64,000 nucleotides of DNA, from the NCBI RefSeq assembly GCF_003693265.1, contig NZ_RDRE01000001.1, forward strand, positions 1 to 64,000, given 5' to 3'. The stretch is from Corynebacterium gottingense (GTDB lineage: Bacteria; Actinomycetota; Actinomycetes; Mycobacteriales; Mycobacteriaceae). A program made the position numbers and the translations under genes. Below, piece by piece: positions 35,176-42,925 of this stretch. The notes under the pieces were generated by a model. It was not told where the DNA came from and made no database searches. It saw only the letters and a program-made list of their open reading frames with translations. Within the stretch, counting starts at the first letter, position 1. The number at the start of each line of letters is the position of its first letter.

Positions 35176-36453
35176 ATGTCTCAGCACGCGATGATGCCCG
35201 CGCCCTCGAACGAGGTGGAGCGGCGGCGGATCCTCCGGAATCACAAGATTTTTGTCACGAGCCTGCTCGGGCTCATGGCGGTGATCTTCCTGTCCTGCTC
35301 GTGGTGGCAATCGCACGGCGCGCCCGCCTGGGTGGGCTATGTGCGTGCCGCGGCGGAAGCCGGCATGGTGGGCGGGCTGGCGGACTGGTTCGCCGTCACC
35401 GCGCTGTTCCGCTATCCCATGGGCCTGCCGATCCCGCACACGGCGATTATCCCCAACAAAAAGGACCAGGTCGCCGACGCGCTCAGCGAGTTCGTCAGCG
35501 AGAACTTCCTCAACGCCCGCACCATCACGCAGAAGGTGATGGAGGCGAACCTGCCGCAGCGCGTCGGCACGTGGCTCACCCGCCCTGCCAGCGCCGAGCG
35601 GGTCAGCCAGGAGGTCGGTGACTTTACGGTCCGCGTCGTGCGCGGCATCGATCCTGCCGACGCAGAGGCGTTCATCAACACACAGCTCATCGACCGACTC
35701 GCCGAGCCCACGTGGGGCCCGCCGGTCGGCCGCGCGCTCGAGGGCTTCATCGCCGACGGCAAAGCGGAGCCCATCGTCGAGGACATCCTCGCCTGGTCTC
35801 GCGCGAAGCTGGACGGAATGGAGCAGAGCATCGTCACGCTTATCGACGACCGCATGCCCCGCTGGGCACCGAAGTTTGCCAAGGATCTGGTGGGGGAGAA
35901 GGTGTACACCGAGCTGGTGAAGTTCATGGCGGAGGTGGACCGCGACCCGAACCACGAGGCGCGCCGCGCCATCCGCCGGCAGCTGTCCCAGTTCGCGCAG
36001 GACCTGCAGTTTGATAGCCAGATGATTACGCGCGTCGAGGCGCTCAAGGGCGACGTGATGGGCTCCACCGCTGTCACCTCCGCGGCAAGCAGCATGTGGG
36101 AGCAGCTCGCGGACACTATCGTGGCCAACGCCACCGACCCGCAGAGCATGCTGCGCCGCAAGGTGGCGGACGCTGCCGCGGAGTGGGGCGGGAAGCTGGC
36201 GAACGACCCGGAGGTGCGCGCGTCGGCGGAGCAGAAGCTGGAAAAGGTGGTGCACTTCGCCGCCGAGAACGGCGCGGACCAGATCGTGGGCATCATCGCG
36301 GAGACCATCCAGCGCTGGGACGGGGCGGAGGCCTCGGACAAGATCGAGCTTATGGTGGGCAAGGATCTGCAGTTCATCCGCCTCAACGGCACGATCGTGG
36401 GTGCACTCGCCGGGCTGGTTATTTACACTGTGTCTCAGCTGCTCTTCTACTAG
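35176..36453 (+). CDS. DUF445 family membrane protein
   Basis: 425 residues. A first membrane span (about 34-52) and a second hydrophobic stretch rich in Gly/Ala, EAGMVGGLADWFAVTALF, are typical of the DUF445/YjiN family. A long helical extracytoplasmic or cytoplasmic region and a C-terminal anchor (LNGTIVGALAGLVIYTVSQ) follow. Function unknown. The ATG follows CATAAT at 6 bases, so the message may be leaderless. The start of the next gene is 65 bp downstream. Confidence 0.82.
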   Translation: MSQHAMMPAPSNEVERRRILRNHKIFVTSLLGLMAVIFLSCSWWQSHGAPAWVGYVRAAAEAGMVGGLADWFAVTALFRYPMGLPIPHTAIIPNKKDQVADALSEFVSENFLNARTITQKVMEANLPQRVGTWLTRPASAERVSQEVGDFTVRVVRGIDPADAEAFINTQLIDRLAEPTWGPPVGRALEGFIADGKAEPIVEDILAWSRAKLDGMEQSIVTLIDDRMPRWAPKFAKDLVGEKVYTELVKFMAEVDRDPNHEARRAIRRQLSQFAQDLQFDSQMITRVEALKGDVMGSTAVTSAASSMWEQLADTIVANATDPQSMLRRKVADAAAEWGGKLANDPEVRASAEQKLEKVVHFAAENGADQIVGIIAETIQRWDGAEASDKIELMVGKDLQFIRLNGTIVGALAGLVIYTVSQLLFY

Positions 36454-36474
36454 CTCACGCAACCACCACCCAGC

Positions 36475-36508
36475 AAGACACTGCAAGACACTGAAAGACA
36501 CTGAAAGG
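36475..36508 (+). repeat. Three tandem AAGACACTG units before a ribosome-binding site
   Basis: AAGACACTG at 36475, 36485 and 36495 with a 10-bp period, ending in AAAGG, which is the ribosome-binding site of the gene at 36518. The small tandem repeat could change copy number and lengthen or shorten the leader. Confidence 0.6.
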
Positions 36509-36517
36509 TTTTCTGAC

Positions 36518-37063
36518 ATGGCTGACAATTCCTTCGACTCCGCATCCAACCCCTCCGAATCCGGCGACCTGCGCGCCAACCTGCGCGACGCGGGCCAGGC
36601 AATCGTTGCCGCCGGCTCCTCCCTCGGCGCGATGATCAGCAAGCACGCCGGCAAGTACACGGAGGACCTGCCGGAGAAGCTGAAGTCCGCTACCACCAGT
36701 GCCCGCGAGCGCCTGGACCAGGCCGATAGCGAGGGCGAGATCCGCGCGGCGGCCTCCAACTTCGTCGCTGAGGCAGAGAAGCAGTTTAAGGCGTTTCAGC
36801 AGCGCGACCTGGAGTTCTCCGACGACGTGAAGGGCTCGCTGCAGAAGGCCGTGGAAGACGCGCGCGGCCTGTTCAACGAGAAGATCGGTGAGCTGCGCGG
36901 TGGCGGTGCCGGCACCGCCACGGGCCAAGGCGCGGACAGCGTGCTCGATGATGTGCGCGAGCGCCTCGAGTCCCTGTTTGCCCGCGTGCAGGAGCAGTTT
37001 GGCGGCGCGAACCAGCGCCCCGATATTATCGATGGCGAAATTGTCGCCGACGAGGATAAGTAA
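36518..37063 (+). CDS. Conserved corynebacterial coiled-coil protein, unknown function
   Basis: 181 residues, hydrophilic, Ala/Glu/Lys-rich and mostly helical, with likely coiled-coil segments (about 55-105 and 115-160). It has no signal peptide or membrane span. The ATG at 36518 follows AAAGG. It resembles a family of unnamed corynebacterial proteins found before DUF2516 and deoC-like genes. The next gene begins 3 bp after its stop, so the three genes to 37930 form an operon. Confidence 0.6.
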   Translation: MADNSFDSASNPSESGDLRANLRDAGQAIVAAGSSLGAMISKHAGKYTEDLPEKLKSATTSARERLDQADSEGEIRAAASNFVAEAEKQFKAFQQRDLEFSDDVKGSLQKAVEDARGLFNEKIGELRGGGAGTATGQGADSVLDDVRERLESLFARVQEQFGGANQRPDIIDGEIVADEDK

Positions 37064-37066
37064 CGT

Positions 37067-37387
37067 ATGACCCCGACTCTTGCGAACCTGAGCACCGTCA
37101 CGATCATCATGAGCATCCCGACGATGCTCAGCGCCCTCTTCTTCTTCGCGGTGGCGATCGCGGGCTTCGCCGGGGTGTACTTTGCGCTGTCCACCCGTGC
37201 GGATGCGTTTGACGCGGCGGACCGGCAGAACAAGAACACGTGGGCGCTCATCCTGGGCGGCTCCGCCCTGGTCTGCCTGCTCCACCTGCCGTTCATCATG
37301 TGGTTCGGCGCGGTGGCGATCGGCGTGTACTGGCTGGACGTGAAGCCCCAGCTGGATAACATTCTGCGCGGCAACTACGGGTACTAG
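37067..37387 (+). CDS. DUF2516 family membrane protein
   Basis: 106 residues with two to three membrane spans (about 13-40 and 60-90) and the conserved KNTWALILGG...LPFIMWFGAVAIGVYWLDVKP region read in pieces. Actinobacterial family of unknown role. It starts 3 bp after the previous gene and ends 6 bp before the deoC-like gene. Confidence 0.8.
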   Translation: MTPTLANLSTVTIIMSIPTMLSALFFFAVAIAGFAGVYFALSTRADAFDAADRQNKNTWALILGGSALVCLLHLPFIMWFGAVAIGVYWLDVKPQLDNILRGNYGY

Positions 37388-37393
37388 CGGCGC

Positions 37394-37930
37394 ATGAACG
37401 ACTACGAGTGGCTGGCCACCCGCCGGGGCACGTTCCTGGCCGGTGGCCCGTTTGCTGCCCCGGACGACCGGGGGAGCGCGGGCCTTGTCGTCGAGCCGAC
37501 CCAGATCCCACAGGTGCTTCGCCGCAGTCTTCCCGCCATCGCCGTCGTGGGCTGGCCCACCGGCCGCCACCACAGCGTGATCAAGGCGGCGGAGGCGCGC
37601 CTGGCGGCCGAGTCAGGCGCCGACGAGATCTGGCTCGCGCTCGACCCCGATGCCGCGCAGGGCGCCGCGCTTGCCGACGCCATCGCGGTCCACCAGTCAC
37701 TCACCGTCCCAGTGGGCATCGTCTGCCCCGCAGGCGCGACGGATACCGCGCTGCGGGTCGCGGAGCAGCTCGGCGCGTCCTGCCTAGCTGTCCCGGCCGC
37801 CGCCGGGGTGCCCGACACGCCTGTCGACGTCGCCGTCTACGGCGCCGATCCGGGCGAGGAGGCCGCGATCACGTGGCTGGAAGCCGGCGCGGCCCGGGTC
37901 TTCGCCCGCTCCGGAGCACAGTCGGACTAG
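37394..37930 (+). CDS. Deoxyribose-phosphate aldolase-like protein, shortened
   Basis: 178 residues in the position where a deoC-like gene is found in related genomes. Strands such as IAVVGWPTGRHHSVIKAAEARLA (PxGxxxxxxKxxEA-type) and a following GADEIWLALD recall DeoC, which splits deoxyribose-5-phosphate into glyceraldehyde-3-phosphate and acetaldehyde. Normal DeoC is about 220 residues. I do not find the catalytic Lys in a KTSTG context, so activity is doubtful. Third gene of its operon, convergent with the DUF2993 gene (4-bp overlap). Confidence 0.55.
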   Translation: MNDYEWLATRRGTFLAGGPFAAPDDRGSAGLVVEPTQIPQVLRRSLPAIAVVGWPTGRHHSVIKAAEARLAAESGADEIWLALDPDAAQGAALADAIAVHQSLTVPVGIVCPAGATDTALRVAEQLGASCLAVPAAAGVPDTPVDVAVYGADPGEEAAITWLEAGAARVFARSGAQSD

Positions 37931-38712
37931 GCCGCGGCGCCGTACTGGCCCTGCGCGTTCTGCATCTCCGCAAAGTTCACGTTTTCGCCGGTCATGGTGA
38001 CGCGCACGCCGCCGGGCACGACGCTGAACTCCTGAATGTTCATGCTGCCTGCACTCTGCTCCTCCATGCCCTGGCTCATGGCGTCGCTCAGCGCGCTCGC
38101 GGCCTCCTCGGGCAGGTCCATGCCGAACAGCTGGGTGCCGGTGGCCTCGAAGCGCATCTGGCCCTGCTCGGTGATGGGCTTGAGGTCCAGCGCGGCCACC
38201 CCGCCGGTGAACTCGATGTGGACGGTGCCGGCGTCGGGGTCGGTGTTCACGTCGGAGACGTTGATCAGGCCGCTGAGGAAGGAGTCCTCGCCCATCTGCT
38301 GGTGCAGCTGCTGGTTGAGCATCGCACGGATGAGGTCATTGGTGAGCTCGGTGTCTACGCGGAAGGACTCGGCGACGGGGTCGCCGGAGTCGTAGCGGAT
38401 GTTGTCCATGACGATGTGCGAGGCGGGGTCGCCGGTCACCTGGTCGCCGTTGACCACCAGGGTGGAGGGGGTGTCCAGGTCGATGTGGGGCAGCTTGCCA
38501 GACACCAGGCCGAAGATTACCGGTTGCGGGCCGAAGGAGACGTCGGGCTCCGCGTCGTCACCGCCGCCCTGGGCGGACGAGGTCTCGGCGTTCTTGTTGA
38601 ACTCCGAGGTGATCTGGTTTGCCATGAACATGCGGATCCCGCCCTCGGCGATAAGGAGCAGGACAAGCAGTGCGGCAAGGATGCCAACGATGACTTTCCA
38701 CGCTGTTTTCAT
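37927..38712 (-). CDS. DUF2993 (LmeA-like) membrane-anchored protein
   Basis: 261 residues. An N-terminal anchor (about 5-24, VIVGILAALLVLLLIAEGG) precedes an extracytoplasmic beta-rich domain typical of DUF2993 proteins. The mycobacterial member LmeA acts in lipomannan maturation as a phospholipase-like enzyme. Here the role is presumably envelope lipid or glycolipid handling. TAGACT lies 7 bases before the ATG at 38712, so the message is probably leaderless. Confidence 0.75.
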   Translation of the reverse strand: MKTAWKVIVGILAALLVLLLIAEGGIRMFMANQITSEFNKNAETSSAQGGGDDAEPDVSFGPQPVIFGLVSGKLPHIDLDTPSTLVVNGDQVTGDPASHIVMDNIRYDSGDPVAESFRVDTELTNDLIRAMLNQQLHQQMGEDSFLSGLINVSDVNTDPDAGTVHIEFTGGVAALDLKPITEQGQMRFEATGTQLFGMDLPEEAASALSDAMSQGMEEQSAGSMNIQEFSVVPGGVRVTMTGENVNFAEMQNAQGQYGAAA

Positions 38713-38717
38713 GCGGC

Positions 38718-39533
38718 CTAGTCTACGGCAGGGTCCACCGCCGCCCAGTCCACGGTGAGCACGTTGTCGCGCAGGGGTCGCCGCACCGGGTGGATGGGCC
38801 ACCCCTTGGACACGAGTTCTTTGCGGGCCTCGCGCCAGCGCACGCGGGGCCCGTACGGGTCGAAGGGGGCGGCGTGGGCGTAGGCCGTGTTGGCGTCGGC
38901 AAGCAGCGCGTGGATCTTCTCCCCAGGGACGTTGCGGTGGATGAGGGCCTTGGGCAGGCGCTCGGCCACGTCACCCGGTTCGGCGACGTCGAAGGGGTCC
39001 CAGGCGAGGGTGAGGGAGCGGGGGCCGGTGGCGTCGAGAAGCACCCAGGTGGCGCGGCGGCCGATCTCGTCGCAGGTGCCTTCGATGAACATGCCGCCGA
39101 GGGCGAGGCGCTCGCAGACGGTCCGCCAGGCCTCATCCACCTCGGCGACGTCGTATTGGCGCAGCACGTTGAAGGCGCGCACGAGGTGGGGACGGTAGCC
39201 GGCGAGCTCGAAACCGCCGAGCTCGAAGCGCACGCCGTCGCGCGGCGGCAGCACCCGGTCGGGGTGGATCTCCAGGCCCACGACCTGGGTAGACGGATTG
39301 ACGCGCCGCAGCCAGCGGGACCACTCGACGGTGGTGGTGTGCGAGGCGCCGTAGCCCACGTCCAGCGCGAGCGGCTCCCGCGCGCCGCGCAGCAGGGAGC
39401 GGATCGCGGGGTTGTAAAAGGCCCAGCGATCACAACGGCGCAGGCGGTTGTACCCGGTGGTGCCGCGGGTGATTACTCCGTACGGCTTGCCGGGGCCGGC
39501 CTGCGCCCTGAGGTTGTGGTGGTGCGGGGAGAT
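38718..39533 (-). CDS. Class I SAM-dependent methyltransferase with a non-canonical start
   Basis: The SAM-binding motif I reads PLALDVGYGASHTTTVEW. The first usual start codon in frame is the GTG encoding the V of LDVGYG (39359), which would cut motif I in half. The frame is open 58 codons further upstream with clearly protein-like content (HHHNLRAQAGPGKPYGVITR, RWAFYNPAIRSLLRG). It ends at the stop of the DUF2505 gene, with no ATG, GTG or TTG. The best candidate is ATC at 39533, immediately after that TAA, with GGAG 9 bases upstream. CTG at 39443 is another. The substrate is unknown. Length from ATC is 271 residues. Confidence 0.7.
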   Translation of the reverse strand: MSPHHHNLRAQAGPGKPYGVITRGTTGYNRLRRCDRWAFYNPAIRSLLRGAREPLALDVGYGASHTTTVEWSRWLRRVNPSTQVVGLEIHPDRVLPPRDGVRFELGGFELAGYRPHLVRAFNVLRQYDVAEVDEAWRTVCERLALGGMFIEGTCDEIGRRATWVLLDATGPRSLTLAWDPFDVAEPGDVAERLPKALIHRNVPGEKIHALLADANTAYAHAAPFDPYGPRVRWREARKELVSKGWPIHPVRRPLRDNVLTVDWAAVDPAVD

Positions 39534-40025
39534 TTACAGGTTCTCCGCGATCCACTGTTCGGTGAGCTTGGCTTCGTTTTCCACGATCTCCTCGAGCGCC
39601 TCGGCCACCTTCGGCTCGAGCGCTGCGCCCATGAACGGGATGTCTACCTTCGCCTCGTTGTCGTAGGCCAGGGTGGTGATGTCGCCCTCGCCGGTCATGG
39701 TGATCTCGCCGGAGAAGTCGACCGGGGTGCCCTTCACGTCGCCGGTGAAGGTGTGGTTGGCGGTTGCACCGTCCAGCTTGCCAATGTTGACCACGCGCTT
39801 GAGCTTGAGGTCCTGGCTGATCATGGCCTGCGCGGCCTCGGGCAGGATGGACTTGGGCAGCACTTCAAACAGGGTGGCGGTGTCACCGGTGAACTCGTGC
39901 AGCTGGCCCGGCTCCGGGGAGAGCTTCTCCGCGATGAACTCCCAGTACGCCTGGGTGGCGTAGGCCTCGGTGACCTTCTCGGCCGGCTGGTTGATGGTGA
40001 CGGTGGTTTCACTTCGTGCAGTCAT
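39534..40025 (-). CDS. DUF2505 family protein
   Basis: 163 residues with an SRPBCC/START-like layout: an N-terminal strand ETTVTINQPAEKV, a helix, then beta strands forming a lipid- or ligand-binding pocket (DUF2505). No catalytic residues are evident. TAGTCT lies 7 bases before the ATG at 40025, giving a leaderless message from a promoter that overlaps the murB promoter. Its stop abuts the methyltransferase frame. Confidence 0.75.
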   Translation of the reverse strand: MTARSETTVTINQPAEKVTEAYATQAYWEFIAEKLSPEPGQLHEFTGDTATLFEVLPKSILPEAAQAMISQDLKLKRVVNIGKLDGATANHTFTGDVKGTPVDFSGEITMTGEGDITTLAYDNEAKVDIPFMGAALEPKVAEALEEIVENEAKLTEQWIAENL

Positions 40026-40049
40026 GCCCAACAGACTACCGTTGGTGGG
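40026..40049. promoter_or_regulatory. 24-bp divergent gap with two overlapping -10 boxes (DUF2505 / murB)
   Basis: Minus strand: TAGTCT (40038-40033), 7 bases before the DUF2505 ATG. Plus strand: TACCGT (40037-40042), 7 bases before the murB GTG. The two hexamers share the TA pair at 40037-40038, so RNA polymerase binding in one direction excludes the other. Confidence 0.6.
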
Positions 40050-41084
40050 GTGTCTGATTCATCTTTCGCCTCCCTGACCACGCTGCGCGTCGGCGGCACC
40101 CCCGCTGACCTGATCCGTTGCACGACCGCGGAGGAGCTCGCCGCCACCGTCGCGCGCCTGGACGCCGCGGGCACGCCACTGCTGGTCGTGGGCGGCGGCT
40201 CGAACCTGCTCGTCGCCGAGGGGAAGTTGGACCTCGTTGCGGTCGTCGCGGCAAACGCGGGCATCACGCTTGTCGACGCCCCCTCGTCCCCCTCCTCCCG
40301 CACCACCCTGCGCATCGGCGCGGGCACGGTGTGGGACGACGTGGTGGCCTACGCGGTCGAGCGCGGCCTGGGCGGTATCGAGGCCCTCTCCGGGATCCCG
40401 GGCTCCGCGGGCGCCACCCCGGTGCAAAACGTCGGCGCGTACGGAGCGGAGATCGCCGAGGTGCTCACCCGCGTGCGCCTGTGGAACCGCGAGACAAACA
40501 CCGACGAGTGGGTGCCCGCGAGCAACCTGGAGCTGGCCTACCGGTATTCCAACCTTAAGTTCACGCACCGCGCGGTGGTCTTGGAGCTGGAGATCGAGCT
40601 GGAGCGCCGCGAGCTCTCCGCCCCGCTGCGCCACCTGGGCGGCGAGCAGGTCCCGCTGGCGCAGGCGCGCGCCTCCGTGCTGGCCACGCGCCGGAAGAAG
40701 GGCATGGTGCTCGACCCCGCGGACCATGACACGTGGTCGGCCGGTTCCTTCTTCACCAACCCCGTCGTGGACCCGTCGGTTGCGGACACGATCGAGCGCG
40801 AGGTCGGCGAAGACGGCATGCCGCGCTTCCCGCAGCCGGACGGCAAGGAGAAGCTGTCGGCGGCCTGGCTCATCGAGCGCGCCGGGTTCCCGCGCGGTTT
40901 CCCGGGCGAGGAGGCGCCGGCCCGCTTGTCCACGAAGCACACGCTGGCCCTCACGAACCGTGGCCGGGCGAGCGCGGATGATATTGCGGAGTTGGCTCGG
41001 CGGGTGCAGCGTGGCGTCGAGAAGCGCTTTGGCGTGGCGCTGGTGCCCGAGCCTGTGTGGGTCGGGCTCCCACCGCTTAGCTGA
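40050..41084 (+). CDS. murB: UDP-N-acetylmuramate dehydrogenase
   Basis: 344 residues. It reduces UDP-GlcNAc-enolpyruvate to UDP-MurNAc with FAD and NADPH in peptidoglycan synthesis. VVGGGSNLLVAEG binds FAD, GSAGATPVQNVGAYGAEI is the conserved MurB core, and SAGSFFTNPVV carries the catalytic Ser. A Glu is expected near the C-terminus. GTG 40050 gives the expected N-terminus and lies 7 bases after TACCGT, so the message is leaderless. The 3' end overlaps the convergent FadD gene by 8 bases. Confidence 0.93.
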   Translation: MSDSSFASLTTLRVGGTPADLIRCTTAEELAATVARLDAAGTPLLVVGGGSNLLVAEGKLDLVAVVAANAGITLVDAPSSPSSRTTLRIGAGTVWDDVVAYAVERGLGGIEALSGIPGSAGATPVQNVGAYGAEIAEVLTRVRLWNRETNTDEWVPASNLELAYRYSNLKFTHRAVVLELEIELERRELSAPLRHLGGEQVPLAQARASVLATRRKKGMVLDPADHDTWSAGSFFTNPVVDPSVADTIEREVGEDGMPRFPQPDGKEKLSAAWLIERAGFPRGFPGEEAPARLSTKHTLALTNRGRASADDIAELARRVQRGVEKRFGVALVPEPVWVGLPPLS

Positions 41085-42828
41085 GCATGTTGAGCAGGTC
41101 GTCGCGTACCTCGCGGCGGCGGATCTTGCCCATCTGATCGCGCGCAAGCTCCTCAAAGTGGTAGAAGGTGCGCGGCACCTTGTAGCGGGTGAGGTTCTCG
41201 CGGGCGAAGTCCTTGAGCCCCTCCGGGTCGAGCGCTGCGCCGTCGCGCAGCGTGACGCAGGCGACGACGTCCTCGGAGCCGTCCTCGCGGGGGCGGCCCA
41301 CCACCGCCACGTCGATCACGTCGCGGTGCTTGCGCATGACTTCCTCGACCTCGGCGGGGTAGACGTTAAAGCCGCCGGTGATGATGAGCTCCTTGATGCG
41401 CGAGACCAGCTTGATAAAGCCGTCTTCCTCCATCACGCCCATGTCGCCGGTGCGGAACCAGCCGTTGTGGAAGGCCTTCTCGGTGGCTTCCTCGTTGTTG
41501 AAGTAGCCGCCGAAGACCTGCGGGCCCTTCACCAGGATCTCGCCCGGCTCGCCGAAGGGCATGTCCTCGTCAAGGTTGTCCTCGTTGGCGATGCGGATCT
41601 GCGTATCCGGGAACGGGATGCCGATGTAGCCCGGGCGGCGGTCCTCGGTGCGCGGGTTGCCCACGATGATCGGGGAGGTTTCGGTGAGCCCGTAGCCCTC
41701 GACCAGGTGGCCGCCGGTGAGCGACTCCCATTCCTCGATGACCTCGACGGGCAGCGAGGACGCGCCGGAGAAGCCGACCTGCACCTTGGACATGTCGACG
41801 TGCTTTTCGCGGGCCGTCTTCACAATGCGCTCGAAGACGGTGGGCACGCCCGGAATGAATGTCGGCGGGCGCTTCTTCAGGGCGTTCATGATCAGGTTCA
41901 TCTTCGGCGCCGGCAGCAGGTTAAGCTCGCTGCCCACCAGCATCATGAGGGTGAGGGAGAAGGTGAGGCCGTAGGCGTGGAAGAAGGGGAGGGTGGCCAG
42001 CATGCGCTGGCCCGGCTCCTGCAGTTCCTTGACCCAGGCGCGGCCCTGCACCGGGTTTGCGTGCAGGTTTTTGTGCGAGAGCACCGCGCCCTTCGGCGCG
42101 CCGGTGGTGCCGGAGGTGTACAGGATCACGGCCGGCGAGTCCGGGGTGAGCGCCTCCGGGATGTCAATGTCCGCGCCCTCGCCGCCGATGGCGGAGCCGG
42201 TGAGCGCCTCGAAGGGGACGGTGTTGGTGCACGGACCGGTGAGCTGTGCGCGCGCCTCGCGCACCTTGGGCAGTGGGATGCGCAGCGCCAGGCGCGTCTT
42301 GCGCGGCATCGCGCGCGTCATGTCCACGCTGATCACCGTCTCCAGCGGCGTGTCCGGGCGAAGCTTCTCCAGCGTGTCCGCGGTCTTGTCCCACACGATG
42401 GCGATGCGCGCGCCGTGGTCGGCGAACTGCGGGCGCAGCTCGTTGGCGGTGTAGAGCGGGTTGTGCTCGACGACGACCGCGCCAAGCAGCTGCACCGCGT
42501 AGAAGGCGACGATGTGCTGCGGGCAGTTGGGCAGCATGATGGCCACGCGGTCGCCCTCGCGCACGCCGAAGGCTTTGAGCCCGGCGGCGGCGCGGCGGAC
42601 GTCGCGGTCCAGCTCCGCGAAGGTGAGCGTGCGGCCGAAGAAGGTGGCCGCCGGCTTGTTCGCGTTTTTCTCCAGGTTCTGCTGGTACATCTCCGGCAGG
42701 GTGGTGGTGCCGTATTCCAGGGAGTGGTCGGTCCACTCCGGGTAGTACTGCAGCCAGGGCTTTTCCTGGTTCGGGTCAAAGGCGGAACCGGAGTTGTTGG
42801 CGGCGGAGGTATGCACTGTGGAAGACAT
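41077..42828 (-). CDS. Long-chain fatty-acid-CoA ligase
   Basis: 583 residues. It activates long-chain fatty acids, probably for uptake or corynomycolate-related use. The AMP motif is [17 protein letters not shown], then [18 protein letters not shown], and the C-terminal GKIRRREVRDD with the adenylation Lys. The ATG at 42828 lies 7 bases after TAAGGT, so the message appears leaderless. It is a close tandem paralogue of the ligase upstream (42926-44653), with about 100 bp between them. Confidence 0.9.
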   Translation of the reverse strand: MSSTVHTSAANNSGSAFDPNQEKPWLQYYPEWTDHSLEYGTTTLPEMYQQNLEKNANKPAATFFGRTLTFAELDRDVRRAAAGLKAFGVREGDRVAIMLPNCPQHIVAFYAVQLLGAVVVEHNPLYTANELRPQFADHGARIAIVWDKTADTLEKLRPDTPLETVISVDMTRAMPRKTRLALRIPLPKVREARAQLTGPCTNTVPFEALTGSAIGGEGADIDIPEALTPDSPAVILYTSGTTGAPKGAVLSHKNLHANPVQGRAWVKELQEPGQRMLATLPFFHAYGLTFSLTLMMLVGSELNLLPAPKMNLIMNALKKRPPTFIPGVPTVFERIVKTAREKHVDMSKVQVGFSGASSLPVEVIEEWESLTGGHLVEGYGLTETSPIIVGNPRTEDRRPGYIGIPFPDTQIRIANEDNLDEDMPFGEPGEILVKGPQVFGGYFNNEEATEKAFHNGWFRTGDMGVMEEDGFIKLVSRIKELIITGGFNVYPAEVEEVMRKHRDVIDVAVVGRPREDGSEDVVACVTLRDGAALDPEGLKDFARENLTRYKVPRTFYHFEELARDQMGKIRRREVRDDLLNMLS

Positions 42829-42925
42829 GCCCCACACCTTACGCTTCCGTAGCTTTCTCTACCGTAACGGGAGAATGTGGGGCTTCTGTGAACTTCTGCG
42901 CCTCGTTGCTGCCCGTAATGTTCCG

